13,717 nt of DNA from an uncultured Rhodospirillales bacterium (GCA_913053795.1 CAJXGZ010000031.1:1-13717); one strand, 5' to 3'; shown: positions 8,483 to 13,717, numbered from the stretch's first letter. Notes: a model not told the origin generated them from the letters alone. A program made the numbers and translations.

Positions 8483-8511
8483 TATATAACATATGTCTTT
8501 CACAAAATCAA
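8483..8511 (-). promoter_or_regulatory. Sigma70-type promoter of the RES/Xre operon
   Basis: On the minus strand, -35 TTGATT (8511-8506), a 17-nt spacer and -10 TATATA (8488-8483) stand 33 nt before the ATG at 8450. This is a near-ideal arrangement in an AT-rich gap. An 8-bp palindrome, ACATATGT (8489-8496), fills the spacer next to the -10. CTTTCA (8497-8502) and TGAAAG (8516-8521) form an inverted repeat around the -35. Either could be the antitoxin operator. Promoter spacing is seen directly; the operator role is inferred. Confidence 0.6.
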
Positions 8512-8610
8512 GTGATGAAAGAAAAATGGAGGGTGGAGGGTCGGATCAGGCTTACGGCTGCCAGGCCATGACGAAGCGGAATAAAGAAGAATGTTCCCCT
8601 ATAATTATTG

Positions 8611-8661
8611 GGGCGCGGGGCGTCGCCCCGTAAAAAAAGCGGGGTTCGGGGCGCCGCCCCG
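8611..8661. repeat. Tandem pair of GC-rich palindromes
   Basis: Two almost identical 15-bp palindromes, CGGGGCG-n-CGCCCCG, lie at 8616-8630 and 8647-8661, each preceded by a GGGG run (GGGGCGCGGGG, GGGGTTCGGGG) and followed by GTA. They differ only at the centre base (T or C). The 11-mer GGGGTTCGGGG recurs at 11866-11876. This resembles a REP-like intergenic element and it lies between the kinase operon and the RES operon. Confidence 0.6.
8632..8661 (-). terminator. Likely intrinsic terminator of the kinase operon
   Basis: Read on the minus strand just after the kinase stop, the palindrome CGGGGCG-G-CGCCCCG (8661-8647) is followed by AACCCCGC and then seven T (8638-8632). The hairpin-to-T distance is longer than ideal. 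It still fits a rho-independent terminator for the leftward transcript, possibly reinforced by the second palindrome. Confidence 0.5.
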
Positions 8662-8667
8662 TATTTG

Positions 8668-10731
8668 TCAGCCCTTCATAATATGCAGAAGCAGCGGCCT
8701 CAGGGACGCCGGCCGCACCGGTTTGTGAAGCAGGTGGTGGGGGCTGTCTTCGATTTCCTTGAGCTTCGAGGCTTGGGCGTCGCCGGTGATGATGACGCCG
8801 GGGATTTCACGGCCGAGCGCGGCGTCAATTCTGGCGATGGCCTGGATGCCGGTTTCGCCGTCTCTAAGGCGGTAGTCGGCGAGGATGACGTCCGGCGCCC
8901 AGCCCGCCCCAGCAATAAGCTTTTCCGCTTCGGCCCCCGAGCCGGCCAGCAGAGCCTCAGCGCCCCAGCCTTCCAGGGCCGCTTTCATGCCGTCCAGCAC
9001 GTCCGGGTCGTCGTCGATGACCAACGCCCGCAGTCCCTCCAGGGAGGCGCCCTGGCATACCGGTTGCGGCGAATAATCCCTAGGGATCGCCCCCGGGGCG
9101 TCACCCATGTGAGCCCCCTGGGGAACCCTTATGGCGAACAGGGAGCCCTTGCCGACGGTTGAGTCCACCTTCACCGGATGATCCAGCAAGCGCGCCAAGC
9201 CGTCGACGATGGCCAGTCCCAGCCCGAGGCCGTGGCGGCGGTCGCGCTCGGGGTTGCCCAGTTGATGGTATTCGCGAAAGATTTCCTCCACCTGATCGGC
9301 GGGAATGCCGGGGCCGGTGTCCCAGACTTGAAGGCTGATGTCTCCCCCCTGGCGGCGGCAACCGGCGAGAACGCGCCCGGCGTCCGTATAACGGATGGCG
9401 TTGGCGACGAAATTGCGGACGATGCGCTCCAGCATGGCCGGATCGCTTCGCGCCGCCAGGGAGCAGGGAACGATTTTAAACGCCAGTCCCTTGTCCTCGG
9501 CTTGCGCCGAAAAGTCCGCCTCCATGCGGGCCAGCATGGGGCCTAATGGGAAGTCCTTGACCTCCACCGGCAGCGCCTTGGCCTCGATCCTGGAGAGATC
9601 CAGCAGGGTGTTGAGCATTTCGCCCGCGGCGGCGGCCGAAACCCTGAGCTTGTCCAGCAGGCCGCGGTTTTCAGGATCGCGAATGCGTCTGTCCAAGGCG
9701 GCGACGAACAGGCCCATGGCGTGAAGCGGCTGGCGCAAATCGTGGCTGGCCGCCGCAAGAAACCGGGATTTGGCCTGGGTGGCGTCCTCGGCTTCCTGCT
9801 TCGCCCGGGCCAGCTCTTCGGTGCGCTCGGCCACCCGCTGCTCCAATCCTTCGCGGGCTTGGCGCAACTCGCCCAGGGCCGCCGCCATGATCAGCGCCGC
9901 CATCGCCGCGACGATCAGGAAACTCTGCAACAGGGGAACGGTTTCGCTGACCGTCTCGCGCACGAAGGGGCCTTGGCCGGAAAGGGTCCCCGCCAAGGCG
10001 GCGGCGGCAATCAACAAAAGCGCGCCCAGGGAAACGCGGGGCTCGAACCTGAAGACCGCCCAAAGCAGGAAGGGAAAGATCAGGTAAACCAGCGGATAGT
10101 CCTCCACCCCGATGGGCAGCGCGCCGGCGAAAATAACGGCCAGAACCAGGCTTAAGGTCAGGAACAACGCCGCCCCTTCTTTCTTCCTCGGCGGCGGCGG
10201 ATCAAGCCCGGCGTGCGTCCACGCCATCAAGACCGGGGTTACGCTCAAGGCGCCGGCGACGTCGCCCAGCCACCAATTCAGCCCGTTGGCGGCGAAGCTG
10301 GAAAAATAAATGGGATCATAAAGGCCGAGGGCGGCGACGCCCAAGACGGCCCCCGGCGCCGCCCCCGCCACCGCCCCGAGGGCGAAGGCGAGAACCCGGG
10401 ACGCGCCCGACAGCACCGGCTCTTCTCCCGCCAAACGGCGGATCAGGACGGCGGCGGCCAGGGCGCCGGCGGTGTGTCCCGCCGCAACGCCGAGAGCCGC
10501 CGTCAGCGAAGGCTGCGCGAGGACGGCGGCCAACAGCGCCGGCGCCGCCACAAAGGGCCAGGCTCTTAGCCCCAGCCACAAAAGGCAGAACAGGCCGATC
10601 CCGGCGCTCGGGCGCACAAGAACAATGAGATCATGGGGAAAGGTGAGGTGTTTCTCCAGGTAAGCCGCCGCCAGATAAAGAAAAGCGAGGGCCAAGGCTT
10701 TGGTTATGGAAAACTTACCGGCGGCAGCCAT
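8668..10731 (-). CDS. MASE1 hybrid sensor histidine kinase with receiver domain
   Basis: 687-aa hybrid kinase. Residues 1-290 contain about eight hydrophobic segments of MASE1 type (PSAGIGLFCLLWLG, NWWLGDVAGALSVTPV), an integral membrane sensor with unknown ligand. A short coiled coil (about 288-320) leads into the H-box FLAAASHDLRQPLHAMG with phosphoacceptor H330. The ATPase domain has an N-box with N444, G1 DTGPGIP (471-477) and G2 GLGLGLAI (501-508). The C-terminal receiver (about 567-685) has acidic pocket IDDDPD, phosphoacceptor D619 in VILADY, T649 and K670-P671. All key residues are intact. There is no DNA-binding output, so it likely passes phosphate to a separate regulator or is reset by its own receiver. 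The start at 10731 lies inside the end of the pentapeptide-repeat gene (17-nt overlap), pointing to co-expression. No partner response regulator is in the window. Confidence 0.94.
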   Translation of the reverse strand: MAAAGKFSITKALALAFLYLAAAYLEKHLTFPHDLIVLVRPSAGIGLFCLLWLGLRAWPFVAAPALLAAVLAQPSLTAALGVAAGHTAGALAAAVLIRRLAGEEPVLSGASRVLAFALGAVAGAAPGAVLGVAALGLYDPIYFSSFAANGLNWWLGDVAGALSVTPVLMAWTHAGLDPPPPRKKEGAALFLTLSLVLAVIFAGALPIGVEDYPLVYLIFPFLLWAVFRFEPRVSLGALLLIAAAALAGTLSGQGPFVRETVSETVPLLQSFLIVAAMAALIMAAALGELRQAREGLEQRVAERTEELARAKQEAEDATQAKSRFLAAASHDLRQPLHAMGLFVAALDRRIRDPENRGLLDKLRVSAAAAGEMLNTLLDLSRIEAKALPVEVKDFPLGPMLARMEADFSAQAEDKGLAFKIVPCSLAARSDPAMLERIVRNFVANAIRYTDAGRVLAGCRRQGGDISLQVWDTGPGIPADQVEEIFREYHQLGNPERDRRHGLGLGLAIVDGLARLLDHPVKVDSTVGKGSLFAIRVPQGAHMGDAPGAIPRDYSPQPVCQGASLEGLRALVIDDDPDVLDGMKAALEGWGAEALLAGSGAEAEKLIAGAGWAPDVILADYRLRDGETGIQAIARIDAALGREIPGVIITGDAQASKLKEIEDSPHHLLHKPVRPASLRPLLLHIMKG

Positions 10732-11125
10732 ACTTTTTGGGGTTGTTGGCGATCGAGAAGGGCTTGCCGTCGGGCATCTTGGCGCCGTTGAAGTTGGTGA
10801 GGCGGCAGAAAGCGCCCTTCAAGCCCGCCCCGGTCAAGTCCGTTTGTCTGAGGTCGGCGCCCTTGAGGTTGGCTTCCTCAAGGTTGGCGCCCCTGAAATT
10901 GGCGCCCTTGAGGTTGGCGCTTTCAAGGTTGGCTTTGGCAAGGTTGGCTTTGGCAAGGTTCGCCTTGGCCAGGTCGCATTTGGGGCATTTGTTCGTCTTC
11001 AGCAGGGTCTCGATGTTCTTGGAGGCGGCCTTGGATGCGGCCTGGGCGGAAACGGGAGAAAGAACAACCGCCATCGTCCCGATCGCCGCAAAAAACACCG
11101 AAATTTTCGCTGTTCGAAAAAACAT
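10715..11125 (-). CDS. Exported pentapeptide-repeat protein
   Basis: Pentapeptide-repeat protein, 136 aa from the ATG at 11125. That start puts a signal peptide (FFRTAKI, hydrophobic core, cut after SAQA) at the N-terminus, with AAAGG upstream. An in-frame ATG at 11173 would add 16 residues (152 aa), with its GGGAGG too far upstream; it remains possible. After a CPKC pair come about ten A(N/D)Lxx units (NLAKANLAKANLESANL and on), predicting a right-handed quadrilateral beta-helix. The end (FCRLTNFNGAKMPDG, then YGC) carries further Cys, giving possible disulfides in the periplasm. Small secreted versions like this are common in alphaproteobacteria; their role is unknown. It overlaps the kinase gene, so the two are likely co-transcribed. 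Confidence 0.85.
   Translation of the reverse strand: MFFRTAKISVFFAAIGTMAVVLSPVSAQAASKAASKNIETLLKTNKCPKCDLAKANLAKANLAKANLESANLKGANFRGANLEEANLKGADLRQTDLTGAGLKGAFCRLTNFNGAKMPDGKPFSIANNPKKYGCRR
10861..10975. repeat. 15-bp tandem repeats inside the pentapeptide gene
   Basis: The coding DNA has near-identical tandem units of the type AAGGTTGGCTTTGGC (clearest at 10926-10970) and shorter related AGGTTGGCGCC units before it, corresponding on the minus strand to AKANL and GANL steps. Nucleotide identity between adjacent units suggests recent slippage-type expansion rather than only protein-level conservation. Confidence 0.7.
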
Positions 11126-11284
11126 GCCGCGTAACGCCTTTGTCCATGCGGGCGCGGTGGCGCCGTATTCCATTCAAAGGGTACCCAGCCTCCCAAATTA
11201 AATCAATGTTTGGGCCAAGGGAGGGGGAGGCGCTGACGCTGGCGAGGCGTCTATCATCATCACCCTTGGGGCGCCCTCCCCCTT

Positions 11285-11305
11285 GGGGCCTCTTTAAAAG
11301 AGCCC
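11285..11305 (-). terminator. Possible terminator hairpin after the cytochrome c gene
   Basis: GGG-C-CTCT and AGAG-CCC form an inverted repeat with a TTTAAAA centre and one bulged C, about 9 nt beyond the cytochrome stop on the minus strand. There is no T-run after the stem, so termination strength is uncertain. The rest of the gap to 11126 shows no gene. Confidence 0.3.
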
Positions 11306-11313
11306 GGCGGGAG

Positions 11314-11724
11314 CTACTTCAACGTTTTCATGAAAGCGATGAGGTCGGCGCGGTCGCCCGCTTTCTTGGTCTTGGCGGACATCTTGGTCTTCTTGTTGCC
11401 GCCGAACTTCTTGGGATCGGCCAGCCAGCCGTCCAGGTTGGCGTCGTCCCAGATGATGCCGGAACCCTTGAGGGCAAGGTATCTCTTGAAGTCCGTGGAG
11501 CCGGCCTTGCGTCCGACAACGCCGAAAAGCTTGGGACCGATTTTATGCTTGCCGCCCTTCTTGACGCTGTGGCAGGCCTTGCATCTTTTCTTGAAGTACT
11601 TGGCGCCTTTCTTGGCGTCGCCATCTTCGCCCTTGGCCCCGTCCTTGGCGCCGGCGAAGGCGGAAGAGCTGGCCACGGCCACGGCGACGGCGACGCCAAT
11701 CGCTAAAAACTTTTCTTTTGTCAT
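11314..11724 (-). CDS. Exported class I mono-haem cytochrome c
   Basis: 136-aa periplasmic c-type cytochrome, an electron carrier. ATG 11724 is chosen over the in-frame ATG at 11760 because GGAGA lies about 8 nt upstream and the resulting N-terminus is a clean signal peptide (MTKEK, hydrophobic core, cut after SAFA near residue 24). The longer version would begin beside the -10 box. The haem site is C48-K-A-C-H52, and the likely sixth ligand is M115 in NKKTKMSAK. IGPKLFGVVGRKAG and the final ADLIAFMKTL are typical of the cytochrome c2/c-550 group. It is unusually basic: 26 Lys in about 112 mature residues against 11 Asp/Glu. It has its own promoter-like -10 and lies upstream of, but about 190 nt from, the pentapeptide gene. 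The redox partner is unknown. Confidence 0.93.
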   Translation of the reverse strand: MTKEKFLAIGVAVAVAVASSSAFAGAKDGAKGEDGDAKKGAKYFKKRCKACHSVKKGGKHKIGPKLFGVVGRKAGSTDFKRYLALKGSGIIWDDANLDGWLADPKKFGGNKKTKMSAKTKKAGDRADLIAFMKTLK

Positions 11725-11760
11725 CGAAACTTCTCCAAAGAATGTGAAAAACATCTTCAT

Positions 11761-11766
11761 ATTATA
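11761..11766 (-). promoter_or_regulatory. Consensus -10 box for the cytochrome c gene
   Basis: A perfect TATAAT lies on the minus strand 37 nt before the ATG at 11724. No good -35 is seen at 16-18 nt, so the promoter may need an activator or a different sigma factor contact. Position also supports the shorter cytochrome start. Confidence 0.45.
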
Positions 11767-11848
11767 AAATACACCCTTAACGCCGGCCTAACAATTAGAC
11801 GGAAGGCCGTATACGAAAGTACCGGATTCATGAATTTCGGGTAGTGTC

Positions 11849-11864
11849 TCACTTTGAAAAGTGA
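11849..11864. repeat. Perfect 16-bp palindrome-like inverted repeat
   Basis: TCACTTT and AAAGTGA surround a GA centre, preceded by GTAGTGTC. It sits near the composition boundary. It could be a regulator binding site for a divergent promoter or a remnant of a mobile-element end. The sequence symmetry is certain; the meaning is not. Confidence 0.5.
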
Positions 11865-11959
11865 TGGGGTTCGGGGTTGACGCCCACCAGCATGAAGACA
11901 AATAATTATTGAAGGAAAGTGATTAAGGAATCAATTTCCTTTAGCATAAAATATTTTAC

Positions 11960-11990
11960 TTGTCAAGTGACGTGCATATGGTTTTATGTT
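11960..11990 (+). promoter_or_regulatory. Weak candidate promoter of the Panacea operon
   Basis: TTGTCA (11960-11965) is followed by TTTTAT (11982-11987, 16-nt spacing) or TATGTT (11985-11990, 19-nt spacing). The transcript would start near 11995, leaving the AAGGGG site (12008-12013) as ribosome binding site. This argues against the ATG at 11998 as start. The match is modest in AT-rich DNA. Confidence 0.3.
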
Positions 11991-12024
11991 ATCATAAATG
12001 AGAACTAAAGGGGATTCTGTGACG

Positions 12025-12243
12025 ATGCCTATAGGCCCACATGGACAGAGACGACCTGCTGATGCGGTAGGCTGTGCTGTAAGGGTGGCGCAGATCGCAA
12101 CAGGTGATATCGTCGAAACCCCAATCAAGAAATCTGGTCGAGTCCGTTCGGGGATCGCGGGCGCGAAAGCACGAGCGGAAAAACTTTCAGCAGAAGAACG
12201 TAGCGAAATCGCCAAAAAGGCTGCTGTGAAGAGGTGGGCGTGA
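12025..12243 (+). CDS. Small Ala/Lys/Arg-rich protein upstream of Panacea gene
   Basis: 72-aa protein from ATG 12025 (MPIGPHGQRRPADAVG). An in-frame ATG at 11998 would add nine residues but lacks a ribosome binding site, whereas AAGGGG lies about 11 nt before 12025. GTG 12019 is a further option. The C-terminal half, GIAGAKARAEKLSAEERSEI then AKKAAVKRW, matches a very common short basic motif found at the end of many small bacterial proteins, usually annotated hypothetical. It is probably helical and could bind nucleic acid or a partner. Its TGA shares a base with the ATG of the Panacea gene (TGATG), so the two are translated together. Function is unknown; a third component of the following toxin-antitoxin-like pair is an inference from coupling. 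Confidence 0.7.
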   Translation: MPIGPHGQRRPADAVGCAVRVAQIATGDIVETPIKKSGRVRSGIAGAKARAEKLSAEERSEIAKKAAVKRWA

Positions 12244-12842
12244 TGTCCGGTGGCACACAAGGATCGCCAAAGCATAAATTAACACCAAATCTTAAAAAGA
12301 TTCTGGAAGCGGTTTTGTTTTTGCTTAATCAAGCCGAAAATAGAGGAGAATGCCTAACGCAATATGATATAGTTAAGTCGATTTTTTTGGCTGATAGAAG
12401 CCACTTAAATAGATACGGTCGCCCCGTGACATTTGATAATTATTATGCAATGCGTAACGGGCCGGTCCCAACCACTGTTTACGACCTACTAAAGGGAAGC
12501 GAAAACATATTAGCAAAGTTTGATATTGATGAGCCTCTTTGGCAAACAGAGGATGCGCCTCAAATTTCACCGAAAGCCAAAATATATACTCATCCGATCA
12601 GGATGCCTAGAGAGGATACGCTTTCCCCAAGTGATGAAGAAGCATTGAAAGATGCTCTTGGGACAGTGAATAGCCTAACCTTTCCGCAGTTAAGGAAGTT
12701 AACTCATGATGATCCCGCCTATATTGATGCGTGGGATGAAAATGGAAACGCTCGCGCATACCTAATAAGTTATGGGAAGCTTTTTGACAACGATAACTTT
12801 GACCAAGCTGAACATCTGTCATTCTCATCTAAACATATATGA
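12243..12842 (+). CDS. Panacea-domain (DUF4065/SocA-like) protein, probable antitoxin
   Basis: 199-aa Panacea-domain protein. ATG 12243 is taken because it overlaps the upstream TGA; an in-frame GTG at 12234 is less likely. Family signatures are present: a helical start LKKILEAVLFLLNQ, FLADRSHLNRYGRPVTF (residues 48-64), NYYAMRNGPVPTTVYDLL (66-83) and a C-terminal LTFPQLRKLTHDDPAYIDAW. Panacea-domain proteins include SocA, the proteolytic adaptor antitoxin of Caulobacter SocAB, and PanA antitoxins that neutralise many unrelated toxins encoded beside them. The stop overlaps the start of the next gene (ATGA), the expected place for the toxin. GC content is much lower than in the window's housekeeping genes, consistent with acquisition. 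The domain call is confident; the antitoxin role is by analogy. Confidence 0.9.
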   Translation: MSGGTQGSPKHKLTPNLKKILEAVLFLLNQAENRGECLTQYDIVKSIFLADRSHLNRYGRPVTFDNYYAMRNGPVPTTVYDLLKGSENILAKFDIDEPLWQTEDAPQISPKAKIYTHPIRMPREDTLSPSDEEALKDALGTVNSLTFPQLRKLTHDDPAYIDAWDENGNARAYLISYGKLFDNDNFDQAEHLSFSSKHI

Positions 12843-13237
12843 TGTTTGCCGTAGGGGATGTGGTTTCTATTTTTGCCCCGACGGTTGGATACGACAAATA
12901 CCATCTGTGTATAAAAATCGGGGAAGACGGTGGGGCACATCAGTTTCTTTTTATGAATTCAGAAGAACGTTTCGATAGCGAGTATTCTGTTAATTGCAGA
13001 AGAGTTCCATGTTTGCCTCCGTCGAGAACCGGCAAAACTGTGTTTAGTTTTACTATGGTGCCGAAATACAATGATAAACAGCTTAAAATATATAGGGCAG
13101 ATAAGAAGGGGAGCATTGATTCTGTATTAGCAGCTGATCTTTTACAACACGTAGAAGGAGTCCAGACCCTCACAAAGTCTGAGAAAAGGACTATTTTGGT
13201 AGCGTTAAGGTTTGTAACTGAAAATAATGCTTGCTAA
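12839..13237 (+). CDS. Candidate PanT toxin, PemK/SH3-like fold
   Basis: 132-aa protein coupled to the Panacea gene by ATGA (ATG 12839; a second ATG at 12842 is equally usable). The N-terminus, VGDVVSIFAPTVGYDKYHLC with later HQFLFMNSEERF, has the shape of the small SH3-like barrel of PemK/MazF-type proteins (GDVV strand, K20-Y21-H22, a FLFMNS strand at 36-41). A conserved-looking block, PCLPPSRTGKTVFSF, follows at 57-71. The last 50 residues look helical. Position directly after a Panacea antitoxin makes it the candidate toxin; classical MazF catalytic residues are not clearly placed, so ribonuclease activity is not claimed. The stop (13235-13237) directly abuts the candidate left end of the IS, so the native C-terminus may have been altered. 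Moderate confidence for the toxin role. Confidence 0.75.
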   Translation: MMFAVGDVVSIFAPTVGYDKYHLCIKIGEDGGAHQFLFMNSEERFDSEYSVNCRRVPCLPPSRTGKTVFSFTMVPKYNDKQLKIYRADKKGSIDSVLAADLLQHVEGVQTLTKSEKRTILVALRFVTENNAC

Positions 13238-13260
13238 GGTAAAATAATTCAGTTACCTTA
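13235..13260. repeat. Inverted repeat at the toxin stop / IS left end
   Basis: TAAGGTAA (13235-13242) and TTACCTTA (13253-13260) are perfect complements with a 10-nt loop. The first arm includes the stop codon of the candidate toxin; the second ends just before AGGGC and the transposase ATG. It may act as a weak terminator, as a structure limiting transposase translation, or as part of the IS end. Confidence 0.55.
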
Positions 13261-13717
13261 AGGGCATGAACAAACTGCCCTTACATAAACGCACTCAAAT
13301 CCTCCACATGCTGGTTGAAGGTTCTTCCATGCGGTCTATTAGCCGTGTGGTTGGCGTTTCAATTAACACGGTTACGAAGCTGCTTGTTCAAGCTGGCGAG
13401 GCTTGCGCCGTGCACCACGACGAACATGTGCGCGATGTAAAAGCGGCCCGCGTCCAATGTGATGAAATTTGGACCTTCTGCTATGCCAAGCAAAAGAACG
13501 TAGAGACGGCGAAAGCCGCGCCGGAAAGTGCTGGCGACGTGTGGACCTGGACGGCGTTGGACTCCGATAGCAAATTGATCGTGTCCTATCTGGTCGGTGG
13601 TCGTGATAGCGAATATGCGATTGAGTTTATGGACGATGTAGCAAGCCGATTGGCGAACCGGGTACAAATGACTACGGACGGTCATAAGGCTTATCTGGAG
13701 GCCGTAGAGGGCGCGTT
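13238..13717 (+). mobile_element. IS1-family insertion sequence, left part
   Basis: The element enters here and runs past the window. The left end is put at GGTAA (13238) because IS1-family ends begin with GG and this base follows the toxin stop codon, but the right end and target duplication are not visible. Codon use returns to higher GC inside it than in the Panacea genes. The boundary is an inference; the transposase content is certain. Confidence 0.55.
13266..13717 (+). CDS. IS1-family transposase, 3' partial
   Basis: 150 codons of a single-frame IS1-family transposase, open to the window end. An N-terminal helix-turn-helix (SMRSISRVVGVSINTVTKLL, residues 21-40) is followed by the first DDE acid D66 in QCDEIW, the strand VWTWTALDSDSKLIVSYLVGG, and a second acid D138 in TTDGHKAY. 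The catalytic Glu would lie beyond the window. Unlike classical IS1 with InsA/InsB frameshifting, this group encodes one continuous protein. ATG 13266 has AAGG only 3-6 nt upstream, adjoining the inverted repeat at 13235-13260, so translation may be low. No frameshift or stop is seen in the visible part, so it could be active. The family call is confident. Confidence 0.93.
   Translation, partial: MNKLPLHKRTQILHMLVEGSSMRSISRVVGVSINTVTKLLVQAGEACAVHHDEHVRDVKAARVQCDEIWTFCYAKQKNVETAKAAPESAGDVWTWTALDSDSKLIVSYLVGGRDSEYAIEFMDDVASRLANRVQMTTDGHKAYLEAVEGA

Larger units (their letters stand above)
11725..12024. other. Divergent intergenic region, no gene seen
   Basis: About 300 bp between the leftward cytochrome gene and the rightward small-protein/Panacea operon. 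It holds the cytochrome -10 box, a perfect 7-bp inverted repeat TCACTTT-GA-AAAGTGA (11849-11864), the 11-mer GGGGTTCGGGG (11866-11876) and a small AAGGAA/TTCCTT hairpin (11925-11941). The change from GC-rich to AT-rich sequence happens here, at about 11.88-11.90 kb. I see no convincing coding sequence. Confidence 0.6.

Noticed and set aside
7030..8520. A CRISPR array or tRNA gene in the AT-richer parts
   Set aside because: No regularly spaced direct repeats and no cloverleaf-like segment were found by eye here or elsewhere in the window.
8528..8540. GGAGGGTGGAGGG as a G-quadruplex element
   Set aside because: Only two-layer runs are possible and nothing around it suggests a function.
10700..11134. 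A plus-strand frame with VGALEVG-like repeats
   Set aside because: It mirrors the pentapeptide repeats read on the wrong strand; the minus frame has signal peptide and family motif.

Overview
The window looks like chromosome from a GC-rich, Gram-negative alphaproteobacterium, probably Rhodospirillales-like. I base this on the GC-rich codon use, the DUF58/DUF4159/COG5426 gene cluster, a class I PPK2, a basic class I cytochrome c and a MASE1 hybrid kinase. The genus cannot be named from sequence alone. GC content falls sharply from about 11.9 kb to about 13.24 kb, marking that part as acquired DNA.

Positions 1-5602 (+) hold three translationally coupled genes: a DUF58 protein (5' end outside the window), a BatA/DUF4159 membrane protein and a COG5426-like membrane protein. 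Stop and start codons overlap (TGATG, TAGTG). In related genomes this cluster sits next to a MoxR AAA+ ATPase and is thought to form an envelope-associated VWA/chaperone system. All three proteins have a VWA-type metal-site position: intact DxSxS in the first and third, degenerate in the second. Next come ppk2 (5639-6517), a polyphosphate-dependent nucleotide kinase, and a small acidic conserved protein often misnamed 'tryptophan synthase beta-like' (6584-6976).

Positions 7046-8511 (-) hold a compact toxin-antitoxin operon. Its promoter is recognisable (TTGATT, 17 nt, TATATA). An unrecognised 159-aa gene is followed by a Xre/MbcA/ParS-type antitoxin and a RES-domain toxin (predicted NAD+-degrading), with 1-nt overlap and 2-nt spacing. 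The extra first gene is the unexplained component. A tandem pair of GC-rich palindromes (8611-8661) separates this operon from the next genes.

Positions 8668-11724 (-) hold a MASE1 hybrid histidine kinase, a secreted pentapeptide-repeat protein overlapping it by 17 nt, and an exported, very lysine-rich mono-haem cytochrome c. Kinase and pentapeptide protein are probably co-transcribed. The cytochrome has its own -10 box.

Positions 11.9-13.7 kb (+) are an AT-rich island. A 72-aa Ala/Lys/Arg-rich small protein, a Panacea-domain (DUF4065) protein and a 132-aa SH3/PemK-like protein are coupled by TGATG and ATGA overlaps. This is best read as a PanAT-type toxin-antitoxin module with a possible third component. 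An IS1-family transposase starts right after it and runs off the window end. The candidate IS end directly abuts the toxin stop codon.

The most promising parts for new biology are the three-gene RES/Xre operon and the three-gene Panacea operon next to the IS.
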